Shown in pieces: positions 1-8,066 of a stretch of 64,000 nucleotides of DNA. The position numbers and the translations under genes were made by a program. The DNA comes from CAZSIA01 sp045126355. GTDB taxonomy: Bacteria > Bacillota_I > Bacilli_A > Acholeplasmatales > Anaeroplasmataceae. The DNA lies in NCBI GenBank assembly GCA_045126355.1, contig JBGVOE010000065.1:1-64000 (forward strand), written 5' to 3'. How positions within the stretch are numbered: position 1 is the first letter of the stretch; every line of letters starts with the position of its first letter. The notes beneath the pieces were generated by a model. It saw only the letters and a program-made list of their open reading frames with translations, was not told the DNA's origin and ran no database searches.

Positions 1-267
1 ATGTCTGAAATATTAGCACGTATCCTAAAATCACCAGCTACAGTATTTTTAATTCCAACAATTATTCCGTTTGTTCCAGGGGCAATGTTATTCTTTATGA
101 TGTATAACCTTATTAATGGTAATATGCAATTATTTTATGAAAACTTCTCTGGATTAGGACTTGCTAGTTTAGGTATTGCAGTCGGAATTATCCTTGCAAG
201 TGTAATCTTCCAAATTATCTTTAAATTAATCACAAAAATTACTAATAAATTTTCTTATACAAAATAA
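1..267 (+). CDS. Threonine/serine exporter (ThrE family), C-terminal part
   Basis: Only the last 88 residues lie in the window, so the gene is cut at its 5' end and the ATG at base 1 is probably an internal methionine. The segment is very hydrophobic, with about three membrane spans. It carries a proline/glycine-rich stretch near residues 17-29 (PTIIPFVPG) typical of the C-terminal half of ThrE/DUF3815-type threonine/serine exporters. Such exporters in Bacillota are often split into two genes, and this would be the second half. Family assignment rests on this motif and the membrane profile; substrate specificity cannot be judged from the fragment. Confidence 0.6.
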   Translation: MSEILARILKSPATVFLIPTIIPFVPGAMLFFMMYNLINGNMQLFYENFSGLGLASLGIAVGIILASVIFQIIFKLITKITNKFSYTK

Positions 268-302
268 GAAAAGTATGATAGAATTGTAAAAGGTGGTAAA
301 TT

Positions 303-1145
303 ATGCAATTAACAGCATTAGTACATAGTGTAGAAGGAGACTCATTTTTTACTGTTATTAAAGATGGTAGAAAAGTATACTTTTACCTACAAAAAAATTT
401 AGTTAAAAAATTTTATAAGTATTTAAATAAAGGTGCATATGTTGTTATTGATTACGAAGATGTGCCTGTAAAAAGAAAAAATGTTTGTGCTCATAAAATA
501 AATCATTTTATAGCTATTAGTGTTCCTAAATATCGTTATAACCGTGTTGTATATTATGATTTAGAAGTTATAAGGGACGGGATTCGTGATTTAGTTAGTT
601 CAATTAATCCTATCATGTTTATTGATTTTGAAATGAATATGCAAGATTATCAAGCTATTCCTAATTTCGAACAAGAAATCATTGAAACGGGTATGGTTTT
701 AACTAATAAAGATGGAGCGATAATTAAGATTAAACATTGGTATATTAAACCAACTAAATTTCCTCGTATTACTAAGCGTGCGATGAAGTTTTTACATTAT
801 ACTAATTATGAATTATCTAAAGCTATTTCTTTTAGACAATTTTATAAAGAGTTTGCTCAAATTGTTAAAGAATATAATCCTTATGTTATTGTATGGGGTA
901 AATCAGATATTACACAACTTAAAAAGACATGTCAAATCAATAGTTGTCCTGATTTAAAATTACGTTTTGTGAATTTACTTCAACTTCACACAAACTACTA
1001 TAACTTAAAAAACTCACCTGGTCTATTTAGTATGTGGGAGACATATACTAATAGTAAGTTACCAGAACAAAAACATAACTCGCTAGAAGATGCGTTGGTA
1101 ACAAAAGATGTATTCTTTAAGTTTAAAGAAACAATTATAAAGTAG
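303..1145 (+). CDS. DEDDh-type 3'-5' exonuclease domain protein
   Basis: 280 residues, ATG preceded by AAAGGTGG. The C-terminal part (about residue 105 onward) has the DEDDh exonuclease signature: Asp108 and Glu110 in IDFEM, Asp202 in the second block, and His258 with Asp263 in HNSLEDAL. This is the layout of RNase T/KapD/ERI1-like 3'-5' exonucleases, which trim RNA or DNA ends with two metal ions. The first about 100 residues form a separate domain I do not recognise; it could be a nucleic-acid-binding module. It sits 35 bases after the exporter and 7 bases before the next gene, so co-transcription is likely. The substrate is not predictable from sequence. Confidence 0.75.
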   Translation: MQLTALVHSVEGDSFFTVIKDGRKVYFYLQKNLVKKFYKYLNKGAYVVIDYEDVPVKRKNVCAHKINHFIAISVPKYRYNRVVYYDLEVIRDGIRDLVSSINPIMFIDFEMNMQDYQAIPNFEQEIIETGMVLTNKDGAIIKIKHWYIKPTKFPRITKRAMKFLHYTNYELSKAISFRQFYKEFAQIVKEYNPYVIVWGKSDITQLKKTCQINSCPDLKLRFVNLLQLHTNYYNLKNSPGLFSMWETYTNSKLPEQKHNSLEDALVTKDVFFKFKETIIK

Positions 1146-1152
1146 GGATAAT

Positions 1153-1770
1153 TTGAATGTAACTATAATTGACTCAGGGTTAGGCGGTATTTCATTTTGT
1201 AGAAATGTTAGTAAAGAAATAAATTATTTAACTTTTGATTTATTGATTGATAAAGATGGATTTCCGTATGGAAATAAAGAGTTGTTATGGTTAAAGGAAA
1301 GACTTTTACATTTAGTAGAAGAAGCTAAAAGTGATACAGTAATTATTGCTTGTAACACTTTATCAAGCCTAATATTTTATTTTAATTTAGAATTTAGTAA
1401 AAGAGTAGTTGATGTTATTACACCAACTATTTATTTTTTATTAAGTCAAAATTTTAATAGTATTTGTATTTTAGCTACAAAAAACACGATAAAAATGAAA
1501 GCTTTTGATCTTTTAGTTGATAAAGATATTTATTATTTAGATGCTACTGATTTAATTAAAGACATTGAATATAATAATAATTATAGTGATAGTTTAAATG
1601 AGTTAATATCACAAATCCCCTCTTCGTGTGACTGTCTAGTATTAGGATGTACTCACTTAATAGTCCTTAAAGAAGAGTTTAGAAAAAAGATAAATATCTT
1701 TATTGTTAGTCAAGATGAACTTTTTATTAAGTTATTTAATATAGAAAAAACTAGTCAAAAAAATGACTAG
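1153..1770 (+). CDS. Glutamate-racemase-like protein (Asp/Glu racemase family)
   Basis: 205 residues starting at TTG, with AGGGATAAT just upstream; the nearby ATG is out of frame. The fold signature of MurI-type racemases is present: Asp7-Ser8 in DSGLGG, catalytic Cys67 in ACNTLS, FPYG at 37-40, and the second catalytic Cys166 in GCTHL. Both catalytic cysteines are kept, so racemase activity (L-Glu to D-Glu for peptidoglycan) is possible. The protein is about 50-60 residues shorter than typical MurI, and divergent, so a related activity on another amino acid cannot be excluded. Its last codons lie inside the terminator hairpin shared with the convergent regulator. Confidence 0.7.
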   Translation: MNVTIIDSGLGGISFCRNVSKEINYLTFDLLIDKDGFPYGNKELLWLKERLLHLVEEAKSDTVIIACNTLSSLIFYFNLEFSKRVVDVITPTIYFLLSQNFNSICILATKNTIKMKAFDLLVDKDIYYLDATDLIKDIEYNNNYSDSLNELISQIPSSCDCLVLGCTHLIVLKEEFRKKINIFIVSQDELFIKLFNIEKTSQKND

Positions 1771-1780
1771 TTATTTTTTT
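1749..1780. terminator. Bidirectional terminator overlapping two stop codons
   Basis: A perfect 9-bp inverted repeat (AACTAGTCA at 1749-1757, TGACTAGTT at 1764-1772) is flanked by a T run on the right and an A run on the left, so it can terminate transcription from both sides. The stop codons of the racemase-like gene (1768-1770) and of the convergent regulator (1767-1769) overlap inside the hairpin. Confidence 0.85.
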
Positions 1781-2552
1781 CTACAAATTTATTTTTAGTT
1801 GTTTTAAAGTGCTTTTTAAACCATCTATAAAAGTATTCATCACTTGAAAAACCGATTGTTTTAATTATTTCTTTTGTACTATATCCTTCATTTAATAATT
1901 CTTCAACTCTAATAATTCTAGCTTTTGTTAGGTCTTTTATAGGAGTTGTATTGAAATAACTTTTATATAATTCATTAAATCTTGAAAGAGAAAAGCCAAT
2001 ATTTTTAGCAATATTAGATACTTTTAATTGATCAGGATTTTGATATATAGCTAATCTTAATTCTTCAAATTTTTCTTTTTGAATATTACTAAATTTTTCA
2101 AAACTATATGATTTTCTATTATGATATTTTCGAGCTAAAGTAATAAATAATTCAATCATTAAAGCTTCGCATTTATAAATTCCGCCAAGCTTAAAATCAT
2201 TTTTTTCTGTTTGGATTTGTTTGATTGTTTCATTTATAAATTTTGAATCTTTTGGATTAAATGGTGTGTTAAGTGGAAAGTCTATTTCGCAAAAAAAATC
2301 ATCATCTAATAAGAAGAAGTCGATATAATCATGGTTTAAGCGATTGTCTTCTACATAAAATTTTTGTTTAGTGTTTGGTGTATATAAAATACATGTCCCA
2401 GGGGATGCAGTTATTTCTTTACCATCTATTTCAATTTTTATTTCTGATACGAAATGAAAAAAAATGTAACGATAACTTCCTTCTGGTCGATCTATTTTAA
2501 AAGGTGCACTTTCGATTGCGTTTGCTTCTAAATATTCTATTTTAAATATCAT
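1767..2552 (-). CDS. AraC-family transcriptional regulator with cupin-like sensor domain
   Basis: 261 residues. The N-terminal half (to about 140) looks like the beta-rich AraC ligand-binding/cupin domain. The C-terminal about 100 residues hold the double helix-turn-helix, ending in the conserved pattern GFSSDEYFYRWFKKHFK. The minus-strand start is preceded by AGGAGCTG. It is transcribed divergently from the glycan-use operon that begins at 2821, so it is very likely that operon's activator responding to an oligosaccharide; this is inference from position and family. The gene ends in a terminator shared with its convergent neighbour. Confidence 0.88.
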   Translation of the reverse strand: MIFKIEYLEANAIESAPFKIDRPEGSYRYIFFHFVSEIKIEIDGKEITASPGTCILYTPNTKQKFYVEDNRLNHDYIDFFLLDDDFFCEIDFPLNTPFNPKDSKFINETIKQIQTEKNDFKLGGIYKCEALMIELFITLARKYHNRKSYSFEKFSNIQKEKFEELRLAIYQNPDQLKVSNIAKNIGFSLSRFNELYKSYFNTTPIKDLTKARIIRVEELLNEGYSTKEIIKTIGFSSDEYFYRWFKKHFKTTKNKFVEKNN

Positions 2553-2656
2553 TTTTAACAGCTCCTTTTATCTAATTTTATTATACTGATTTTTTTATTT
2601 ATTTCTACATAAAATATAAAAAAAGTCATAATCAAATTATAAAAAATCATTTAATT

Positions 2657-2684
2657 TTGACAAGTTTTGCTATATTTTTATGAT
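2657..2684 (+). promoter_or_regulatory. SigA-type promoter of the glycan-use operon
   Basis: TTGACA at 2657-2662, a 16-base spacer, and TATGAT at 2679-2684. It lies 137 bases upstream of the solute-binding protein gene and just before the CcpA-type operator, placing the start point near 2691. Confidence 0.8.
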
Positions 2685-2691
2685 TTTTTCT

Positions 2692-2705
2692 AGAAAACGT
2701 TTTCA
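2692..2705 (+). promoter_or_regulatory. Catabolite-responsive (cre/CcpA) operator at the transcription start
   Basis: AGAAAACGTTTTCA matches 13 of 14 positions of the cre pattern TGAAARCGYTTTCA, and contains the perfect 12-base palindrome GAAAACGTTTTC (2693-2704). It begins 7 bases after the -10 box, so it covers the predicted start point; binding there would block initiation. That fits carbon-catabolite repression of a glycan operon. A LacI-family regulator other than CcpA could use the same site. Confidence 0.75.
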
Positions 2706-2820
2706 AAATATAATAAAAAAAGTCATATTAATATGATAAAAAAACATTGTTAGCGATTTAATATTAGTTTAAAATTATTTTAGTATAAAAATAAATTTTA
2801 TATATAAAGGAGAAGAATTT

Positions 2821-4182
2821 ATGAAAAAATTATGTATGCTTTTTTTATTTTTAGTTTTATCGTTAGTCGTTATGGCTTGTGGTGATGATTCAGACGATAA
2901 TATTGTTAACGAAGATGGTAAAGTAGTATTATCATTTTTTGGTTGGGGAAGTGCAGAAGAACAAGAAAACTTCCAACAATTAATTGATGCATTTAATGAA
3001 GAAAATGAAGATATCGAAGCAGTATATACTGGTACTGATTCAGGTTCTTATATGAATGATTTAAAAAATAAAGGAAAAAATTTACCAGATGTATTCTATA
3101 TGCCTGATTATGAATTTATGCAATGGGCAGATTCTGGAAAACTTTTATCTTTAGATAGTTATGTTACTCAAGAAGAAATTGATTCTATGTGGGAACTTTC
3201 TACTGAAATGTATCGTTATGATAGAGATTCTTACACATTAGGTAAAGGTTCTTTATATGGGTTACCAAAAGACTTAGGTCCATATGCAATTGTTTATAAT
3301 AAAGACTTATTAAAAGCAATCATTGATGAAAGAGGCTTAAATTTAGAATTACCTAATCCAGATGTTCCTATGACTTGGGATCAATTTGTTGAATACTTAA
3401 AAGCTATTACTGGTAATCATGATGGTAAGAAAATCTATGGTATTGGTTATTATGAATTAATGGCAGCTGTTTATTCAAATAATGCTGATTTTTTTGATGA
3501 AGCAGTTAAAACACAAACTATTACTGATAAGAATTTTATTGATGCAGTTCAATTTGTAGCTGACTTATCAATTAAACATAAAGTAGCTCCTACTGCAGAT
3601 GAACAATCTTCTCAAAACTCATTCCAAAGATTTTTAAATCAAGGATGTGTATTTACATTTATGGGTCCATGGGATTGTAAACAATTCTGGAATGATTTAC
3701 CATTTGAATTTGATTTAATGCCTACACCTGTTGGTCCTGCTGAAGGTGCTAAATCAACTTCATGGGTTGGTTCTGTTGCTTACTGTGTTTCTGCTAATAC
3801 AAAGAAAAAGGAAGCAGCTGTTAAATTAGCTAAATTCTTAGCTTGTAGTGAAAAATCTAATATGATGAACTATCAATTAGGACAAGCTATTCCTAATATT
3901 AAAGAATTTGCTTTAAATCAATATATCCAAGGTGTTGGTTTAACTGGAAGACAATTAATGCCTACTAATCGTAAATTATTTGTTGATATCGTTCAAGGAA
4001 ATCAATATGTTCAAGGTAAAAACCGTGTTAAATATTATTTATATGACAACACTTGTGTTGAAGATTTAGAAGATAACTTAGTAGTTGTATATCAAGGAAG
4101 TAAGACTGCTGAACAATTCTTAAAAGATTATGCAAAAGTATATCAATCTGCTTTAGATGAATCAAATGAATATTTAAATTAG
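2821..4182 (+). CDS. Sugar ABC transporter solute-binding lipoprotein
   Basis: 453 residues. A lipoprotein signal peptide ends in VVMAC with the lipid-modified Cys20, followed by an acidic linker. The rest resembles type-1 extracellular solute-binding proteins (MalE/MsmE class), with the early pattern LSFFGWGSAEE and a C-terminal helical lobe. It would sit on the outer face of the membrane and deliver oligosaccharides to the two permeases that follow. First gene of the operon; AGGAGAAG lies upstream of the ATG. The neighbouring GH43-like enzymes point to a pentose-containing oligosaccharide such as arabino- or xylo-oligomers; this is inference. Confidence 0.92.
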   Translation: MKKLCMLFLFLVLSLVVMACGDDSDDNIVNEDGKVVLSFFGWGSAEEQENFQQLIDAFNEENEDIEAVYTGTDSGSYMNDLKNKGKNLPDVFYMPDYEFMQWADSGKLLSLDSYVTQEEIDSMWELSTEMYRYDRDSYTLGKGSLYGLPKDLGPYAIVYNKDLLKAIIDERGLNLELPNPDVPMTWDQFVEYLKAITGNHDGKKIYGIGYYELMAAVYSNNADFFDEAVKTQTITDKNFIDAVQFVADLSIKHKVAPTADEQSSQNSFQRFLNQGCVFTFMGPWDCKQFWNDLPFEFDLMPTPVGPAEGAKSTSWVGSVAYCVSANTKKKEAAVKLAKFLACSEKSNMMNYQLGQAIPNIKEFALNQYIQGVGLTGRQLMPTNRKLFVDIVQGNQYVQGKNRVKYYLYDNTCVEDLEDNLVVVYQGSKTAEQFLKDYAKVYQSALDESNEYLN

Positions 4183-4208
4183 TATTTTTATAGATTGGAG
4201 GACTAGGT

Positions 4209-5093
4209 ATGTCCGTTACTTATACTAAAAAGAAGAAAAAGAAATTTAATAAAGAAAATTTAACTGGGATATTATTTATTTTAGTTCCTTTAATTGGATT
4301 TTTACTTTTTACTGCTTTATCTATGGGTGTTTCTATCTATTATAGTTTTACTGATTTTAATCCTGTTAGAGAAGAAACAAAATGGGTTTGGTTTGAAAAT
4401 TATGAAAAGCTTTTTGCCGATCAAAAATTTTGGGAAGCTTGTTTTAATACAGTAATATTCTTAATTACGATTCCAATTGGAATGTTTATTGGTCTACTTT
4501 TAGCTACGTATTTGAAAAAATTAGCTCATGGATCTAAAGTTTTAAGATTAATTTATTACCTACCAGCTGTTTCATCAGCTGTAGCTATTAATATTATTTG
4601 GCGCTATATTTTCCAAATGGATTATGGAGTAATTAATAATATATTAGGAACTAATATTCCGTGGCTAGGAACTTCAAGTAAATGGTTAATAAAGATTGCG
4701 ATTATTATTAAAAACATTTGGTCATCTATTGGTGGAACAATGTTATTATACTTAGCTGGTTTAAACTCTATTTCAGACTCTTATTATGAAGCAGCTGAAA
4801 TGGATGGAGCTACACCAGTAGAACAATTTTTCTACATTACAATGCCACTTGTTAAACCAACTAGTTTCTATTTGATAATTACTGGTATTATCGGTGGATT
4901 ACAATCATATACAGATTCTAAAGTTTTCGCTAATGGCTTACAGGGAGCTAGAACAATCGTTTACTATATTTGGCAATATGGTATTGATAAGTCTAAATAT
5001 GGACTAGCTTCAGCAGCCTCTACAATATTGGGTATTGTAATTATGATTATTACATTTATTCAATTTAAGAAAACAAAAATGATTGAGTTATAG
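4209..5093 (+). CDS. Sugar ABC transporter permease (MalF/UgpA type)
   Basis: 294 residues with a basic N-terminus and about six membrane spans. The EAA loop that contacts the ATPase is visible near residue 194 (EAAEMDGATPVEQF). It starts 26 bases after the binding-protein gene with GGAGGA upstream. It forms the transport channel together with the next permease. No cognate ATPase gene is present in the operon; in many Gram-positive bacteria an MsmX-like ATPase encoded elsewhere serves several such transporters. Confidence 0.92.
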   Translation: MSVTYTKKKKKKFNKENLTGILFILVPLIGFLLFTALSMGVSIYYSFTDFNPVREETKWVWFENYEKLFADQKFWEACFNTVIFLITIPIGMFIGLLLATYLKKLAHGSKVLRLIYYLPAVSSAVAINIIWRYIFQMDYGVINNILGTNIPWLGTSSKWLIKIAIIIKNIWSSIGGTMLLYLAGLNSISDSYYEAAEMDGATPVEQFFYITMPLVKPTSFYLIITGIIGGLQSYTDSKVFANGLQGARTIVYYIWQYGIDKSKYGLASAASTILGIVIMIITFIQFKKTKMIEL

Positions 5094-5102
5094 GAGGTAT
5101 TT

Positions 5103-5969
5103 ATGGAAAAAAATATTAAATATTCTTCTAGAAAAAGAAAACATTCAATTGGTTTTTATATAGCTACGGCTATTGTTATTTTTGGTGTTGTTACAATGGT
5201 ATTCCCATACTTATGGATGTTTTTAACTTCATTTAAAACAACCACAGAAGCATGGGCAGACCCACCAACATTAATTCCTACAAAATGGTTAATTGATGCT
5301 TATGAAAGAATTTTATTAGATGAAAAATTTTATATGTCTATTGTTTATACATTAGTAATAGAAGTATCAGTTATTGTTGTTGGAACATTCTTTTCAACAC
5401 TTGCCGCATTCTCATTTGCTAAAATTCGTTTTAAACATAAAAAGTTTTTATTGCTTTTAATGATGTCTTCAATGATGGTACCTTATGCAGCAGTAATGTT
5501 ACCTCAATATCGAGTATTCCAAGAATTTGAGCTTACAGAGACATTGTGGCCATTAATTTTACCAGGTTTATTTGGTAATATTTCAATGATGTTTTTCTTA
5601 ATTACATATATGAAGGGCGGAATTCCTGATGCACTTGTTGAATCTGCAAAGATTGATGGTGCTTCATATTTAACTATTTTCTTTAAAATAGGCCTACCTT
5701 TATCGAAGCCAGCGATTGCTGCTCAAGCGATTTTCTGGTTTGTAGGTATTTGGAATGACTTCTTTGGACCAAGTATTTATTTAACAAATCCGAAAGTCCA
5801 AACACTGCAAGTTTACTTAAATTCCCTTCTATCATCAAATGCTTCAGGAGTAGAATTACCAATCTTGATGGCAGGATCTGTTTTAGCCTCACTTCCGATG
5901 ATTGTAATTTTCTTCTGTTTCCAAAATTTCTTTATAAACAGTATTGCTTTATCAGGAATGAAGGAGTAA
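5103..5969 (+). CDS. Sugar ABC transporter permease (MalG/UgpE type)
   Basis: 288 residues with six predicted membrane spans and an EAA loop near residue 180 (ESAKIDGASYLTIF). Spaced 9 bases from the MalF-type partner, with TAGGAGGT overlapping the preceding stop codon. It completes the membrane channel for oligosaccharide uptake. The next gene follows after 3 bases, so transporter and intracellular hydrolase are tightly coupled. Confidence 0.92.
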   Translation: MEKNIKYSSRKRKHSIGFYIATAIVIFGVVTMVFPYLWMFLTSFKTTTEAWADPPTLIPTKWLIDAYERILLDEKFYMSIVYTLVIEVSVIVVGTFFSTLAAFSFAKIRFKHKKFLLLLMMSSMMVPYAAVMLPQYRVFQEFELTETLWPLILPGLFGNISMMFFLITYMKGGIPDALVESAKIDGASYLTIFFKIGLPLSKPAIAAQAIFWFVGIWNDFFGPSIYLTNPKVQTLQVYLNSLLSSNASGVELPILMAGSVLASLPMIVIFFCFQNFFINSIALSGMKE

Positions 5970-5972
5970 TTT

Positions 5973-8066
5973 ATGAAAAATCCTCGTTTTCTTACAGTAG
6001 ATGACAAACATATAGAAGTAGGAGATCCTTTTATTTTAAGATTTAATGGTAGGTATTATTTATACCCTTCAACTAGTGATGATGTTATGGGTGTTAGATG
6101 TTTTGTAAGCGATGATTTAATTAATTTTACTTGTTATGGTTTGGTTGCAGAAAGTCCTTTGTTAAAATATGCTTATGCACCTGAGGTTATCTATTATAAT
6201 GGAGAATTTATTATGTGTACATCTCCAAGAGGTTGTGGTCATTACTTTTTAAAGAGTAATTCTCCTTTAGGACCATTTACCTTTATTACAGATAACTTAG
6301 CTAATATGATTGATGGAAGTTTTATTTTAGATAAAGAAAATAGGCTTCATTTTCTAAGGGCAGATCATAATGGTATTAGTTATTTAGATTTTGTTGATAA
6401 TAAATTAATTAATCGTAAAGATATTTTGCCACAAATTGGTAATGCTTGGACAGAAGGACCAAGTATAACATATTTTAATAAATATTTTTACGCTACTTAT
6501 TGTGGTAATGATGTCTTAAGTAGTAGTTATCGTATTTTTGCTGCTAGTAGTAAAAAAATTGATGCCGATTATCTTACACAATCATCGCCTCTACTGTTAT
6601 CTACTAAAGAAGGATATAGTGGCCTAGGACATAATAGTGTTGTGCTAGGTCCCTCTATGGATGAATACTATGTTTGTTATCATAAACTTGATTGGCTTTC
6701 TAATAATAGAACTACAAGATATTTATGCTTAGACCGTCTTTATTTTAATAAAAGAGATTGTGCTTGTAATTATTCTAACTTTGATATTAGTGATCCTAAA
6801 AGAGCTGATTTTGAAGTTAGAGTTGATGAGAATAATACATTAAGCGTGGTTAATGATAAGTTATTAACTACTAATTCGACAAATAAATTTTTTACTGCCG
6901 AATTTAACTTTAAAGATAGTACAAAAGTAGTTTTAGGTTATATCGATGAAGATAATTATTATTTATTTGATATGAATAAAAATACAATTATTATTAGTAA
7001 GGTTATTAGTGGTATAAAGCAAAATATTTTAAAAAGAAATCTTAATTTTGATTTCTCATATTTTCATTCTTTAAGAGTTATTAATGATATTAAATGTGAA
7101 GTTTTAATAGATAACGTTTCACTATTTTATATTGAGGCTATCAGTGGTGGTAGAATTGGTTATTTTTATAAAGATAGTGGCTTATATTACACAGCTTATA
7201 CTAATTCTACTTATACAAATAGCATGAGGAATTTAGCATTTGTTATTCCTGGTAAAATTGAAGCTAATTATACAAAGTTAGGCAATTTTACTGTTAAAAA
7301 CAATTTTGATGAAGTAGATTCAATTTTAGTTAAAAATAATGATTTTGTTAAATATAGTGTTGTTGGAGAAAAGAGCAAAAAATACAAGCTTTTTGCAAGA
7401 ATGAAAAATAATGACTGTTTAGTTAAGGTTTGTTCTAATAGTTGTTTTTTTGAAACAAATATTATTAAAAATGATTGTGAATATGAATATTCATTAAGAT
7501 ATTTAGGTGAGATTTTTCTAGATAGTAGTGATGAAATAAAACTGGAAGTACTTAAAGGAAAAATTGAATTTAAATATTTAATTATTACTGATGTTTTAGA
7601 AGAAGTAGCATTAAATAAAGATGATTTAAGAAAATCTGGTGAACTATATTTATTTAGTAAATACACTAATAAGATGGAACTTAAATTTAGATTAAGCAAA
7701 AAGAATAAAGAAAATTTATTTGGGCTTATTGTTAATTCTACTAATTATTCAGCTTGGCGCAGTAATAAAAAATTAAGTTACATGGGTTATTTTGTTGGTT
7801 TTGATAATGGTTTATTAGTTATTGATTACTGTATGTATAATAGAACTAGAATTTATGATAAACCATATAGAATTACTCCAGGTAAAAATTATAAATTAAG
7901 AGTAGAAGTTGTTGATAATATGATTTATGTTTATGTTAATGATAAATTAGAAATTAAAACTACTTTTAAATATGACCAAGGTCATGGTTTGTGTGGCGTT
8001 TATAAATGCCAACACGCTAAAGTTTTATTAATTGATTATAAGGATGGTGATGTTTATGAAAATTAA
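5973..8066 (+). CDS. Cytoplasmic GH43-like glycoside hydrolase with C-terminal beta-sandwich domains
   Basis: 697 residues without a signal peptide. Residues 15 to about 260 match the five-bladed propeller of glycoside hydrolase family 43. The three acidic residues are present: Asp18 in GDPF, Asp114 in IDGSF and Glu161 in WTEGP, and a conserved histidine occurs in GLGHNS. The remaining about 430 residues are beta-rich, and the last about 120 resemble a laminin-G/DUF1080-like sandwich. Predicted to cleave imported arabinose- or xylose-containing oligosaccharides in the cytosol. The gene starts 3 bases after the permease. The lipoprotein at 10360 has the same layout plus a secretion signal, suggesting a paralogous pair working inside and outside the cell. 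Confidence 0.85.
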   Translation: MKNPRFLTVDDKHIEVGDPFILRFNGRYYLYPSTSDDVMGVRCFVSDDLINFTCYGLVAESPLLKYAYAPEVIYYNGEFIMCTSPRGCGHYFLKSNSPLGPFTFITDNLANMIDGSFILDKENRLHFLRADHNGISYLDFVDNKLINRKDILPQIGNAWTEGPSITYFNKYFYATYCGNDVLSSSYRIFAASSKKIDADYLTQSSPLLLSTKEGYSGLGHNSVVLGPSMDEYYVCYHKLDWLSNNRTTRYLCLDRLYFNKRDCACNYSNFDISDPKRADFEVRVDENNTLSVVNDKLLTTNSTNKFFTAEFNFKDSTKVVLGYIDEDNYYLFDMNKNTIIISKVISGIKQNILKRNLNFDFSYFHSLRVINDIKCEVLIDNVSLFYIEAISGGRIGYFYKDSGLYYTAYTNSTYTNSMRNLAFVIPGKIEANYTKLGNFTVKNNFDEVDSILVKNNDFVKYSVVGEKSKKYKLFARMKNNDCLVKVCSNSCFFETNIIKNDCEYEYSLRYLGEIFLDSSDEIKLEVLKGKIEFKYLIITDVLEEVALNKDDLRKSGELYLFSKYTNKMELKFRLSKKNKENLFGLIVNSTNYSAWRSNKKLSYMGYFVGFDNGLLVIDYCMYNRTRIYDKPYRITPGKNYKLRVEVVDNMIYVYVNDKLEIKTTFKYDQGHGLCGVYKCQHAKVLLIDYKDGDVYEN

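Noticed and set aside
7268..7699. 143-residue minus-strand frame
   Set aside because: Lies entirely within the GH43-like gene, Ser/Leu-rich low-complexity translation, no ribosome site.
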